64,000 nucleotides of DNA from Rhynchopus euleeides (GCA_963210315.1 OY723241.1:930001-994000), one strand, 5' to 3'; counted from the stretch's first letter, positions 10,547 through 21,819 are shown. Program-made: numbers and translations. The notes: generated from the letters alone by a model not told the origin.

Positions 10547-12031
10547 TTACACCACCCGGTGCAAGAAGGAGGCGGAACCAGTCTGGATGCACACTGCTGT
10601 AAGAAACCCGAGGATATAGACAAACACAAGTGATGTGATGTAGGTCCCTTGCGAGACAGGCACGTCGAAAAATGACGACACCGCCACGGTGAACGACTGC
10701 GGAGCTGTTGCAGTTGGGGTGCGCAGGGCTGCGAAATTGAGGCAACGGTGGTACTGCGCCACCTCCAGCTGTGCACGCCTCTGCAGGAACTCCTCAGTCT
10801 CCTTCCGCGAACCCCCGCAGCACCACGGGTGGGACGCTGCGGACCTCAGCGACAGCCTGTCTGCCGGGTCCGCCTTCAGAAGCGCTTCGATAAAGGACAG
10901 AGCCTCATCAGAGAGCGAGGCAGGCACATCGTATGACAACGACATGATGTTTGATCGGATCACAGTGTCGTCATCATCCACATCCACATCCACGGAGAAG
11001 GGATAACCCCCGACCAGCAGTCGGTAGGCCAGCACACCGAGGGACCAGTTGTCGACAGACTTGTCGAACCCGGTGAAGGCAGCCCCGCCATCCGCGTGGG
11101 AGTCGCGCGACACCATCTCCGGGGGTTGCGTGTCGACTGTCCCGGTTGTCTTCGTCAGCTTCCGCTTCTCGTTTGCGATGAAATGCGACGAGCCGAAGTC
11201 GGCAAGCTTCATATCTCCACAAGCATCAATCAGAATATTCGACGTCTTCAGGTCCGCATACACCACACCCAGCTGGTGGAGATGCTCCAACACACGAGCA
11301 AGCGTGAGGATGACCTGCGCTGCAACAGGCTCCTCTAGGCCACCCTCGTCCGGAAGGGCATCGAAGAGCGTGCCTCCCGGGCAGAACTCCAACACGATGA
11401 ATGTCGAATCCCGCTCCTCGTCGTGAAAGTCTGTGTAAAACCGGAGCACCGACTCATGCTCCAACGCGCTGTGTATCAGCGACTCCCGCTCCCCCCCTTC
11501 GTACAGCTCCTTCAGCACCACGGGGATGTGCCGCCGCTTCTCCACGGCGAGCCACGCCACACCCTCCCCCCCCTGCCCCAGCACCACGGCGCCCTCCTCC
11601 TCACCCCACTGCGGCAGCAGGAAGTCCTGCAGCCCCCAGGTGGCTTTGGAGCTGAAGTATGCTGTGGCAGAGGCTAGCGCTGCAGGGGATGCCCAGTGCC
11701 GCAACCACGCCTCGCAGTCAGCAGCAGGGCTGATCGGGTCTGCCAGATCCGCTGGAGCATGTGGCGTGGGCGGGGTGGGAGCAGCGTGGTGGTGGTGGTG
11801 GTGGAGAGGTGGCGTGCACGGCGGGCCCGCCCCCCCCGCCGGGGGCAGGACGTGCATCTTGCGCCCCTCCCGCGCGATGGTCTCCTCGGTGCTGAGGACG
11901 AGGCTCTTCTTCCGGTCGTTGCCCCCGGGGGGCGCTGCGCTGCTGCCGCTCCGCAGACGCCCCCCGCGCACCGGGGCGCTCTTTGTCCTCTGACGCATCG
12001 GCACGTCACCTCCAGGGGCTCCGCGAGGCAT
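10547..12031 (-). CDS. Serine/threonine protein kinase-like, C-terminal TM
   Basis: Single exon, 494 residues from the ATG at 12031. The frame is open upstream to 12316, but that part is G-run/poly-Pro sequence, so the MPRGAPGGDVPMRQ start is preferred. A low-complexity N-terminus of about 100 residues includes a His6 run. The kinase domain follows at about 145-400: glycine loop LGQGGEGVAWLAV (151-163), lysine in VVLKEL (K174), catalytic loop VVYADLKTSN (D260), DFG at 278-280, PPE in place of APE (303-305) and DNWSLG. The usual HRD is YAD, but the catalytic Asp, Lys and Asn are kept. A hydrophobic segment (YITSLVFVYILGFLTAVCI, about 464-486) near the C-terminus suggests a tail-anchored membrane kinase. 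The family could not be assigned. Confidence 0.88.
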   Translation of the reverse strand: MPRGAPGGDVPMRQRTKSAPVRGGRLRSGSSAAPPGGNDRKKSLVLSTEETIAREGRKMHVLPPAGGAGPPCTPPLHHHHHHAAPTPPTPHAPADLADPISPAADCEAWLRHWASPAALASATAYFSSKATWGLQDFLLPQWGEEEGAVVLGQGGEGVAWLAVEKRRHIPVVLKELYEGGERESLIHSALEHESVLRFYTDFHDEERDSTFIVLEFCPGGTLFDALPDEGGLEEPVAAQVILTLARVLEHLHQLGVVYADLKTSNILIDACGDMKLADFGSSHFIANEKRKLTKTTGTVDTQPPEMVSRDSHADGGAAFTGFDKSVDNWSLGVLAYRLLVGGYPFSVDVDVDDDDTVIRSNIMSLSYDVPASLSDEALSFIEALLKADPADRLSLRSAASHPWCCGGSRKETEEFLQRRAQLEVAQYHRCLNFAALRTPTATAPQSFTVAVSSFFDVPVSQGTYITSLVFVYILGFLTAVCIQTGSASFLHRVV

Positions 12032-14280
12032 TGCGGCACCAACACCCGCGAGGGGGCGTTGCGTGCCGGCTGGGGTGTGGCAGGGGGGAGGAGGTGGAGG
12101 AGGGGATGGGGTGATAACCCCCCACTGCGAAAACAGGTAGGTGGTGGTGGTGATGATGATGTGCCGTAGAAAGAGTGTGGGAGGGGGGGGGGGGGGGGGG
12201 AGGGAGCTGGGGGAGGGAGATAGATCACCGGCTCTTGTTGCATTTCTGTTGGGCACAGCGCGTGTTTTTTTTTGCCTCTCCCGACAGGTGAACAAAACGC
12301 TTCTTGGTTTCGCCACCCCACACCCCCCCCCCCCCCCTGTCTAACCCACCCCACCCCACTCTTCCGCCCTTTCGCATCGGATACAGGCAAGATCAAGCGA
12401 GAGCTGCTTTTTTTTTTTGGAAGAAAAAGAAAGAACCCGCCAACTATCCGCACTCTTTGAGACACACGATGGGATCGAAACACCCCACCTCCCAGGGGAG
12501 GGGTATGAGGGGTGGAGGGGGTGCTGGCCCGAGCCTGGGACAGAACTGGCTGAATGCCGTTTTTCGATCTCACCCAACCGTGAATATTTTTTGAACCTCC
12601 ACAAGAAGATGCCCCCTCGAGACCCAGGTGTTCCCGAGGATAGAGCGGAGGGCGCCACCCACACAGAGACACACACGCGCGTGAATCTTTTTATATTGGT
12701 GTAGACACATACCGAGCACTTGCTCTTGGTGTGGTCTCCACTGTCACACACACACAACACGATACACCAGCAGCGAGAGCTCCGCTGATGTGCCATGGCG
12801 GCAGGAAAGGTAGAACCACTTCCACCAGCCAGCTCACCCCCCCCCCCCACCCCATCCCGTGTTCGGCAATCACAAGCCACAGAGAGAGCTGAGCAAACTG
12901 CATCGATTGCCTGCGCTATCCGAGTCTCACCAGGCACCCGTTCCCCCTTGCTCCTGAGTGAGGAGGGCGGTGCTGCATTCACAGCTGCCTGGGGCTGTGG
13001 ACAGCAGCGTATCCACCCACCCACCCTCCGACCCACCGGCCTACCTACAACACAGTAGGTGGGTCTGTGGACTCCACTCCCGCTGCACCGTGAAGCGGCA
13101 GTGAAACCAGTCACTGCAGAAAACTGGTGTGTTGGAATGCAGATCCCCCTCCCCCGCTTTGTGCACGCCACTCACCCAGTCTGATGGTGTGGTGTAGATG
13201 TGGGGTGGGGGGAGGGTAGTCGAAAGATCCGGCAAAAAATAGGCGCAGAGGGTTTTCCCCAATAGTTGGGGGGAGGGGGGGCAAAATCGCCGAACTGTAG
13301 AAATAAAAAGAATGGCAAAATAAAACAGGCAGGGTGGAAGTGGATTGAACGAGGCTCGGTTTTTTTTTGCATCCCGCAATGGGGGACGTCGCTCTGTGCC
13401 AGTGTGTGTCAAACTGTATCACGTTGCAGCCAGTTTCGTGCGAAGGCCACCAACATGCATTTCCATGCGAGTTGTGCTGATGAGAACCGTGCAAATCCTT
13501 GCAGAACATGACCCATGCTTGAGGCGCGCGGGTGACTTTGCGAGGTGTCCTCGCGTTGAACGAACATTCTGCGTCTCTTCTCCCCTCTCTCTCTTCAGAT
13601 TTGCACTCAAACACACTTTGGTTCTTTGCCGATCTCCAGCCTCAAGGCAGCAAGCTGACGACGCAGAGAAGAGCAAAAGGCACAAAGTCAATCACTTCCA
13701 CCTCCACCTCCCCACCCCACTCTTCACTCAAAGCCGCAAACCCATTTTTAGGTCGTGTCTGAGACCTAGCGGCAACGGTGAGAGGTGAGGAGTGGCTGCG
13801 AATAGTCTTCCTCGGGGTCATTCGCACGTAAGATCTACGAGAGAGAGAGAGAGAGGGTGGGTGAATAGTTGCTTTGGAGGCAGTTGTTGCATGAGAGGTC
13901 AGGCCCGGAATGCGGTGTGAGGGGGGAAAGTCGAGTATGGCAAGGCATCGGTGACCCGAACTTCACATACAGGCAGCGACAGTGGCTGTGGTGAAATGAA
14001 AGTAGAATAGAAAAGCAAATCACAGAGTTGACCTCCCCTTCACTCGTTAGGCCAACAGCCTGTGTAGATGCACGGTCTGCCCTCGGGAATGCCACCCCTC
14101 CCCCTCGGGCTTGGGAAAGGCACATCACGCACATGATATCATATGTATATCGACTGGGTATTGGACGGACAACCCCACCCAAAGCCAGCCTTAATGCGTA
14201 CCCGGTCCCATTTGGAAGCCCTCCTTGGCGTGTAGCAGTGTGTGGTGTCCATATGATTTGAACGAGCAACTCTCTGTTGA
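12032..14280. other. Intergenic
   Basis: No gene can be supported. The region has G and C homopolymers (12180-12200, 12325-12340), A-rich tracts, a GAGAGA run at 13840-13856, and one dispersed CACCGAG-type unit at 12702-12748. Confidence 0.5.
12702..12748 (+). repeat. CACCGAG...CTCTTGATG dispersed unit, copy 1
   Basis: TAGACACATACCGAGCACTT, then GCTCTTGGTGTGGTCTCCAC. It is closely matched at 30039-30088 and more loosely at 17949, 22730 and 24945. Function unknown. Confidence 0.6.
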
Positions 14281-14287
14281 ATGTAAC

Positions 14288-14400
14288 TCACCTATGTGAC
14301 ATAGGTGATGTGAAAACCTAGCGTACCCCAGGCTAGAGAGTAATGCGCCGTGACGACGTCACGGCGCCATCTGGCACAACCCGACCCTGCCGGGTTGTGC
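14288..14400. other. Cluster of four consecutive inverted repeats
   Basis: Four hairpins lie end to end. TCACCTATG at 14288-14296 pairs with 14300-14308. CTAGC near 14318 pairs with GCTAG around 14332-14336. GCGCCGTGACG at 14345-14355 pairs with 14357-14367. GCACAACCCG at 14374-14383 pairs with 14391-14400. The spacing is tight and, apart from the short second one, the arms are 9-11 bases and perfect. It could be a structured transcript, a cluster of protein-binding palindromes, or a recombination site. Confidence 0.7.
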
Positions 14401-15292
14401 ATATTAAATATTTGTGGGGGAGTTGGCATCTCGGTTTGCCCACCTGTCGGCTATCCCAGCACTACGGAGCGCAGCCACACTCCATCGATTTGCTGTGCGC
14501 AGCAGGGCTAAAACAACAACACCTGCCCCCCCACCCCCCCACCCCCCACCCACGTGTCATGATCTACCATCACTCTGCTTCCACCCTGAGAAAGTGGGCT
14601 AGAACAGGACTCAACACATAAACTGGCCAGTTTGCAACTAAATAAGGGCCAGATATGGAATGACGAAAGCGAGAGAAGAAAAGGATAAAGGCGTCAGGCG
14701 TCAGGCGAGGGTGGCAGGCAGGCAGCTCTGGGGGAAAAGGCCTTACCTGGCGTGAGGGGGAGGGGGGGAGATGTGATTTGTCAAAGGTGAAGGTGAAGGC
14801 AAGACAAACCTCCCGACACCATCCAGCAGCGTGAGTCCTTTTTACCGCTGTAGCCACCACACCAGGTGTAATGCGCGGGGGGGGGGGGGGGGAATGGAGA
14901 GGGGAGGGGGGAGGGGTGCATATTGGCGCCTTTTCTTCTCTTCTTTTCTATTTCTGTTCTCTTTCGCGGGTTTTTTTTCTTGAGCCAAATGCACGCATGT
15001 CCCCCCCCCCCCTCCTCACCGCCCCCCCCTCTAATGACGAACAGACCCCACCCACCCTCACCCTCACCCCTTTTGACCCATTCAAGGGAAGCTGGCCACT
15101 GTAAACCACGTATAGTCCCAACCATTCGAGGGAAATTTCTCGGAAAAAAACTCCGGTGAGCACCGGCGAAACAATTCGCGCGGCGTTGCGCGCTGTAAAA
15201 AAATACCCCCCCCCCATATTTCGCTGAAAATATGGGTTTTACTACAACAGGGGCTTCATGTGGGGTGGGGGAGGAAGGGGGGGGGGGGGGAC
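14401..15292. other. Intergenic, 3' flank of bromodomain gene
   Basis: Nothing coding is recognised. It contains C runs at 14525-14555, a G run at 14876-14892, a pyrimidine-rich stretch at 14920-15080, and a G run just after the stop of the neighbouring gene. Confidence 0.5.
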
Positions 15293-17449
15293 TCAAATGT
15301 GGTCGTTGCGTGCTTTTTTGAGCTTCCTCTGTTCCACCTCAAAGCCCTTATCGAGGCTCGCGATGATTTCAAGGATCTTCAAATCGCTGCAGTTCGCCAG
15401 GCTGAGCTGGACAGCCAGGTCGATGCTGCCAGGGCCCGCCCCGGGGAGCACCACAATATCATACATCTCAGACCCGATCTTCTCAAACAGCTTGGAATAC
15501 GTTGCAGAGTAGGCGGCAGACGACGCCAACAGAGCTTGGAGCTTCGCAGCACTCTCGCTCCGGCTTGCCGGGTGGGAGGTTCCTCTGCCATTTGCGCGCG
15601 GGGTGCGCGCCGCACCTCTGCCTTGGCAGTGGTTGACCTTCGCCTCCTTCCATGCTTCGTTGAACTCGCGCTCCAAAGTCTGCGACAGATCGAACAGCCA
15701 ATGAGGGTGTGGGTTGTAGAGCCTGCAGTTGCTCCAGACCAGGTCGCAGTCAGACTTCACCTCCGCCGCGCTGGCATACAGGTGGCTGCGGATCCGGTTT
15801 AAAATGGTGACAAAATCCACGGGCCGCGCAATCAGGTGGTAATACTGCGGCGCCCCATGCCCCTCCTCGTCCACCACCACCTTGAAGATGTCCAACCGCG
15901 GGTCCTCGATGAACTTCGAGATCACCAGCAGGGCACGCGACATCTCCTGCGTGAGGCCATCACGCGCAGCTGCAGTCGTCAGCGGGGGGTAAAACAGGCG
16001 CAGCTCCCCCGCCTTGAACAGCCCCCGCGGCGGCACACCCGGGTGCTCGGTAAATTTTGCAGATTTTGCCGCCGCCGCGATGGCCTTCCCCTGCGCCCCT
16101 TCGGAGACGAGCCGGAATATCGCGGGCCACGCCTGGGGGCGCGACCTGCAGAGGTTCTCCAGGTTGAGCCGCTTCCCAAACGCGGTGTGCCACCTCCGCC
16201 TCACATGCTCCAGCTTCGGCTCATTCGCAATCCGCTGCAGCGACGACTCAATCACACCGCTTACACGGAGGGGCTTCGCCAGCAGGCCCAGCCCTGCTGC
16301 TGTGGGGGACATGCTCCGCACCACATGGGGAATATTGCTGGGCAGCAGGGACGCAACCTCTGCCCGCCCTGCAATCATCTGCTGGCGGTACTGCCTTGCG
16401 GTATCCTCGATGCTCATATACCTGGAGTAGAAGGCGAGCTCCACCTCCTTCTGCCCGTTGTCGAGGGCGTGGAGGACCTGGCGTGTCCCCGCGACGAGCT
16501 TGCCATCGACGTGGAGGATGCGGTGCTTCAGAAACCCGCCGATCGCACCGCAGGAAGCAGCTGGCCTGGAGGGGTGCAGGCCTGCGAGCACGAGGGCCCA
16601 CTCCCCGACAAGGCGGAGGCCCCACGCCTCGGTCGCGCTGCTGCGGCGGAGGCGGACGGAGTGTGCCGCACTGTCCTTCCGCCCGTTGCTGCGGCAGACA
16701 CGGCAGACCACCTGGGGGGAGGAGCCCATGAAGCAGGTGCACAGCGCGCCCGTCTCGACAGCGGAGTAGGATTCCAGCCGGTTTGACAGCTCCCGCTGCT
16801 TCGCGGTGTCCACCGAATCCAGAACCCGGAGGGCCTCGCTGAGGACATCCGTGTACTTCTTCGGAGGGGGTGTTGGGGAAGCGGCTGACCCGACGTGCCG
16901 AGTCTTCGCCCGCCCCCTCCCCCGGTTGACGAGCAGGTTAGGCTTCTCACGTGCATCGAGGAGGGCGCGCTGGAGGGAGGCACGCATGTCCGCAGGGGTT
17001 TGCCTGGAGAGGACACGTGGGGGGCAGTCGTAGATATCCCATGACCCGACTCGGAGCCATTCACTTCGGATGGCGGCGACGGTGGCAGGGGAGACGGCAG
17101 GCACTGAGAGGGTCGTGTCGTCATGCAGGATACCTCCCAGATTCGCAGTGGCTGCGGCGGCGCACCCCGCCATGCCTGGCTTCGCGGCAGCTCTCGCGGA
17201 GGCGGCATCGCGCTCCCTGAGCGACTCCTGCCTGAGGAGCTGGATGCCCCCCGTGCAGAACTGCGGTGCCAAAGGATTGCCGCTGCCGCCCCACCCTCCG
17301 GCCACAGGCCCCGGAGGGGCCTGTGGCGGGTGGGCGGTGGGGGGTGTTGGCGGCGGCGGGCAGCGTGTGGGTCTGCCGGGCCGGAAGGGGCGGCGGGGTA
17401 GGGCTGTGGTGACGGCTGGGGCAGCGGCAAGGCCTTCCACCCGGGTCAT
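15293..17449 (-). CDS. Bromodomain-containing protein
   Basis: Single exon, 718 residues from the ATG at 17449. The frame extends to 17707, but the extra part is Pro-rich and the MTRVEG start is preferred. A C-terminal bromodomain lies at about 490-602: LLVISKFIEDPR helix, APQYYHLIARPVDFVTIL ZA-loop region, and CDLVWSNCRLYNPHPHWLF with the acetyl-lysine-binding Asn of the YN motif. The remainder, including a Cys pair CRVCRSNGRK and a long helical middle, matches nothing I recognise. A tail of about 115 residues follows the bromodomain and is rich in Leu and Lys. It is presumably a nuclear chromatin reader, but no catalytic domain is visible, so its complex is unknown. Confidence 0.85.
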   Translation of the reverse strand: MTRVEGLAAAPAVTTALPRRPFRPGRPTRCPPPPTPPTAHPPQAPPGPVAGGWGGSGNPLAPQFCTGGIQLLRQESLRERDAASARAAAKPGMAGCAAAATANLGGILHDDTTLSVPAVSPATVAAIRSEWLRVGSWDIYDCPPRVLSRQTPADMRASLQRALLDAREKPNLLVNRGRGRAKTRHVGSAASPTPPPKKYTDVLSEALRVLDSVDTAKQRELSNRLESYSAVETGALCTCFMGSSPQVVCRVCRSNGRKDSAAHSVRLRRSSATEAWGLRLVGEWALVLAGLHPSRPAASCGAIGGFLKHRILHVDGKLVAGTRQVLHALDNGQKEVELAFYSRYMSIEDTARQYRQQMIAGRAEVASLLPSNIPHVVRSMSPTAAGLGLLAKPLRVSGVIESSLQRIANEPKLEHVRRRWHTAFGKRLNLENLCRSRPQAWPAIFRLVSEGAQGKAIAAAAKSAKFTEHPGVPPRGLFKAGELRLFYPPLTTAAARDGLTQEMSRALLVISKFIEDPRLDIFKVVVDEEGHGAPQYYHLIARPVDFVTILNRIRSHLYASAAEVKSDCDLVWSNCRLYNPHPHWLFDLSQTLEREFNEAWKEAKVNHCQGRGAARTPRANGRGTSHPASRSESAAKLQALLASSAAYSATYSKLFEKIGSEMYDIVVLPGAGPGSIDLAVQLSLANCSDLKILEIIASLDKGFEVEQRKLKKARNDHI

Positions 17450-19354
17450 CGTCTCGGCGGGGGGAGGGTGGGGCTGGGGGGGTGCGGCGCGGAGCCCAGC
17501 GGCGCGGTCTGCCACGCCGGGGCAGGTTGGCACATGCGTCCGGCAAGACGGGTGTGTCGTGTGTCGTGTGTGTGGTTGCGGGGGGGTGGGGTCTGCTGTT
17601 TCGGTTGGAAGTGGGGTGTTGAAATAGAGCTGCACAGCAACAATCACGACTGTTTTTGGTTGGAAGTGAGCAGCAGGTGGGGAGGCTCGAGTCTGACCGG
17701 CACACACGACACCCTCGATTCCGAATCGCCCTGTGGCTTTGGGCGCGTGGCCCTCCCGACATCTGGGATGCGCTGCACAGGGGAATAGTGGCAGAGGGGC
17801 GCGCCGTCTGTCGCCTGATCCGACTTCTCGAAGGCGAAGCTAGAAGATAACACATGCACACACACATGGCACTTGATGCACGAATGTCGAACGCACCCCT
17901 CGATGCGATCGCCGCCGTGCCCACAGTTATGTGAATAGATTTTGTAGCAGTGTAGAACGCACCGAGCACACCCTACTCTTGATAGAGACCTCTACCATGC
18001 CGTGTGTGGCATCGACATGTCAATCGATTTCGAAAGCGCCTCTGCCCTTTTGTTGACGCCCCCTTGGGGGGTGGGGCGTCAACTCACACTAAAGGCTGCA
18101 CCAATGCTGCCAAGAGGCGGTTCCAAAACGACCTGGTTCGAAAACAAAACACGGATCTCACACACGGCACACACACTCTACCAATGCGGCTGCTTGAACG
18201 GAGGGAACACTACGCCACACGACATGATCACCCCCTCCCCGCTCGGCGCTACCCTGGCACCCTGGCCTGGCCCCTTTGCCCCCCGCCTTTGCGTCAAATA
18301 ACTGGAAAGCTATCCAGGGCGCTCGAAGACATTACTCTGGTTCGGCATCCCCCAGCTGGAAGCCCACTGCGCAAGAAGACATGCAGGAGAAGCAGGCAGG
18401 GGGTGGCCACTCCGGCATCCATGTGTGCGGTGGTGCAGTGGTGGCAATGCCAAGGGTGTACCAAGAGGGCGCACGTTTGCAGACAGATCACCATGCAGAC
18501 ACCGCAAGCTGATGCAACCGGGTGAATCTCAGGAGAGAAACGGATCGACGAAAATTGGTGTTCTTCGAACACACCCCACCACTATAAAAATATGGCGTAT
18601 GAATGTGCATATATCCGGGTGTTGCCGTGTGATGGCTTCTTCTCCTGCCAAGGAACGCAGAGATCAGATGTCCGAAAAGCTCGGATCCCAACTCGTCAAC
18701 CAGGGCCGTATCAGTGGCATCGCCCCTTCGTCCACACCCTCTGTTTCTTGGCGGTTGCCCAGCGTGTTTGCTTTACTGTGCATGCTTCTATTAACAGCCC
18801 TTCCCCAGATTGGCAGACGAAACGACCAGAGCAGTGCTGCATACAAGGCTTCCTCTCCTTTGCAAGGCATGTTATTGAGCCGGCAAAACATCGACAACAT
18901 TGACCCGTCCCGCCCGCCTTCACCATAAGGTAGATGGGGGTCTGTTCGGTTCCAGCTTTTCAGCCTTTTTTTCCCTCTATTCAGCCTGCAATGCTATCAA
19001 CATGATCCCGACTGGCGGTGAGAGAATCGTGAACGAAACAGCACACCCTTCTCTCCCCCCCACCACCCACCAACCCCCCTTCCAAAAGAACACGCTTTGG
19101 AAGAGGGATATAACCGGCAGGACTTGCATCACCCCCCCCCCCCACACATACACCCTTTCTCCCTAAATGCATTCTCTTTCCCCACCTCGTCACCACCCAC
19201 CACATAAAGCCTGTATTGTCGGGGCTACAGCCAGGCAGGCTTGGGTTGGGTGAAGCAGAGGTCAGGGGGGGGTGGGGTGGGGTGGGGTGGGGGGGTAGGA
19301 GTAGGGGCAGCGAAGTGGAAGAAAAGGAACCCCAGAGATGCCCCCTCCCCCAGT
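17450..19354. other. Intergenic
   Basis: No supportable gene. It includes the 5' flank of the bromodomain gene, a diverged CACCGAG unit (17949-17985), and C/CA-rich sequence at 19130-19150. Short frames lack domains. Confidence 0.5.
17949..17985 (+). repeat. CACCGAG...CTCTTGAT dispersed unit, copy 2 (diverged)
   Basis: Reads GTAGAACGCACCGAGCACAC then CCTACTCTTGATAGAGACC. The shared core is GCACCGAG and CTCTTGAT at matching spacing. Confidence 0.5.
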
Positions 19355-19356
19355 GT

Positions 19357-20992
19357 TGTTAGAAACCGAGTTTTAAACATTTTAAACGTTTTAAACGTTT
19401 TAAAGTTTAAAACGCCGTTTTAAATTATTTAAAATGGGGTTTAAAACGGGGTTTAAAACGGCAAAAAACCCTGCAAAATATAGGGGGAGACTTTTCGATT
19501 TTTTTTCTGGAACCCAAAATTGGTCGTTTTGGGCCATCTGAGGCCATCTTCGGCAAAAAAATCCAATTTTGAGGCTCCCTGGGGGTCCCAAATGGGTGAA
19601 CAAATTCCCTGTGTGAAATAGCCTATTGCAGGCCTTTTGAGCATGATCAGGCAAACACAGCTGTGTGGCAGGGCTTTCTGCGAAAATTCGCCTCCTGGTG
19701 AAGTGGGCTACTTTTCACTCTCCATTCACCCTGGCCTCAACCCGTTCCTCTGCTCACCCTGACGCAAGCTCATGCCCTCATCGTTGACAATCACCCAGAA
19801 AAGATTCAGGATGGTACAGTACAGACTCGGGTGCACGAACGATCCAACGGTGGTGCCTGTTTGACTTGCTGGTGTATGGTTGATCATTGCTTGTTCCGTA
19901 CATTTCGCTTTCTCAGCGCCCCCGCCTTCACCGAAACCCGATGCCCCAACACGAGCGGTGTGGCGCCCGTGGTACTGACCCCTTCGGACCTTAACTCCAG
20001 CGGTAGCCGCCGGTTTCTTCAAAGAAACTCATCGATGATGTCCCCCCAGAGTGCAGGTTCCTGCTGCCTACCCACGATCATTAGGGTGCCGAGAGAATGG
20101 CTAGGTGATCAATAATTGTCCCAAACACTAGCTTGGCAACAGCCAGAGCAACCCCAGGTGGGGCGCAGCCGAGTGCTGCAACCATCGTTCTGACAGCAAC
20201 AACATCACCTGGCTGTCTTGTTGAACACAGCCGTGATGAAGCTGGCTGCACTTCCTGTTTGGAGTTCGTCGGGATCCGTTCTGCAAAAGTGAAAGTTGGA
20301 GGCAAAGAATAGATGACGAGGATGGTTACGCCTTTTGTAGGCTTCTCTCGATCAGAGAAGTCGGGCGTCCATAGGAGAGTAAAGGGAATACAGATATGCT
20401 CCTCTCAAAGAGGGGCAGGCCAAAGGTAGGCTCCAGGTGGCAACTGGAACTGTGCAACTTTTCCAGAAGGTGCTTCCAGGACTGTCGAAGGAGCTGGTGG
20501 AGTTCGCTGGGTCCATTGCCATCCCCATCATGGTGATCCGGCCTTCAACCTGCGACTTTGTATCATGGATTCAGCTCAAAAGGGTGCACATCGAGTGATG
20601 CAAGATGAAGATTCGACACTCCAGAAATATGCTGATGTCAAACTGCATTATTCCTGAGAACAACGGAGGGGGTGTGCCAACTGATGCCGGTGCGATTGAT
20701 GCAACCCTCACCACAACGTCAGTGCCACCTATTTTCCACCAATAATGTGTCCGCTGTGACAGGAATGCAGGAATAATCACCCAGAATATGAGCTGGGGGG
20801 CCTCAGGGGGCATGGAAAAATTTTTTTGGCCGAAAAAAATTTTTTTTGGTGTGAAAACACCACAGAAACGCCCTGTTTTAACCCCCGTTTTAAACTCCGT
20901 TTTAAATTAATTTAAAACGCGTTTTAATTTAAAACATTTAAAACATTTAAAACGTTTAAAACGTAAAGTTTTAAATGGGGGCTAACAACAAT
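19357..20992. mobile_element. Putative 1.6-kb element with TTTAAA-rich inverted termini
   Basis: The left end begins TGTTGTTAG and runs into repeated TTTTAAACG and GTTTAAAACG words up to about 19470. The right end (about 20870-20992) carries the same words on the opposite strand and finishes CTAACAACA, complementary to the left tip. The inverted termini span about 110 bases and are imperfect. The interior (19500-20860) has no recognisable transposase. AATCACCCAGAA occurs near both inner ends (19788 and 20774). No target duplication is clear because both flanks are C-rich. This may be a non-autonomous DNA transposon. Confidence 0.6.
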
Positions 20993-21020
20993 GCCCCCCC
21001 CCCCCACACACACACACACA

Positions 21021-21380
21021 CAAGCCCTCAAGACTCTTGAAGCGGCCTGACTATTTAGTGTCTACGTCGCAGCAAGGGGGCGATATATACCACCCTTTTT
21101 ATTGATTTCACGTGTCAGTGTTTGACTCTTTCGCAACTTCATTTCTTCCTTTTTCTCCCTCTCCAACCCCACCCGTGACACCACCAGGGTTTAGCTAGCC
21201 CTGGTCCGATTATCCCCGGTTCTTCGCTGAAGAGACGCGGCCGGGGGGAGGGGTACGAAGAGTACGCGTCGAAACCGGTGTCACGCCGTGTTGGGGAATC
21301 CTTCGGGAGTGCGATACTGAAGGGGAGGTGCTACTGCCCGTGCAGGGCGACACCGCCTTAAAACTTTGTAACCACACACA
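21021..21380 (+). repeat. Structured-RNA-bearing repeat unit, copy 1
   Basis: A block of about 355 bases (from CAAGCCCTCAAGACTCTTGA to ACTTTGTAACCACACAC) recurs at 21820-22175 with only a few differences. It contains a GGGCGATATATACC box, a pyrimidine-rich stretch and the structured core listed separately. Confidence 0.85.
21175..21364 (+). ncRNA. Candidate structured RNA, copy 1
   Basis: The core of about 190 nt has nested pairings. An outer stem pairs GTGACACC (21175-21182) with GGTGTCAC (21277-21284). Inside it are CCAGGG (21184-21189) with CCCTGG (21199-21204), TCTTC/GAAGA, CCCCGG/CCGGGG, and GTAC/GTAC. Downstream, CCTTC (21300-21304) pairs with GAAGG (21319-21323), and GGAGGTG (21324-21330) with CACCGCC (21351-21357, one mismatch). 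A diverged copy at 28769 keeps the stems with different bases, which supports selection on structure. A TATA-like box lies about 100 bases upstream. It is not recognised as any known snRNA, rRNA or SRP RNA. Confidence 0.55.
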
Positions 21381-21819
21381 AACCCTCTATTCCCCCAGGC
21401 CTGATGAGCAATCCCCCCTGCCTCATGTTGTGACTTCCTTTCTACCTTGCACAAAACATCCCATTTGCCCCTTTTCTTCCTTCGAAAGTGTTGTGACTTC
21501 CCCCCTACCCCACCCCTCGGGAGTGCCACTCCTCTGGTGGTTAAAAGTGACCCGCCGTTGTGCCTTCGGCATCTGTTGCGTGTGCCGTCGTATTCTTCCT
21601 ATGCACTAGTTATAGCTATCCGGGGGCGGTCTGCTGTCGCACCAGTGGGCTGCCCCACCTCTGCACCCTCGGTTTTTAAGATGTTCACCACAGCGGAGAA
21701 TGATCCCCTTCTCTGTGGCGATCGAGCCAAGCTGGACGAGGTTCGCCTTCGGGCGAAGGTCATGTGGGCGGACAAAAGGTGCCTGCTCCTGAGACTCATC
21801 AGCAACCTGTTTCTTCCTT

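Noticed and set aside
15836-16786. 316-residue plus-strand frame
   Set aside because: Antisense shadow of the bromodomain gene caused by GC-rich third positions.
21223-21274. Hammerhead ribozyme in the structured repeat
   Set aside because: CTGAAGA, a GACGC/GCGTC stem and GAAA are present in order, and CTGATGA with CGAAAC occur in the diverged copy. However, no NUH cleavage strand with matching stems I and III could be placed, so only a half-motif exists.
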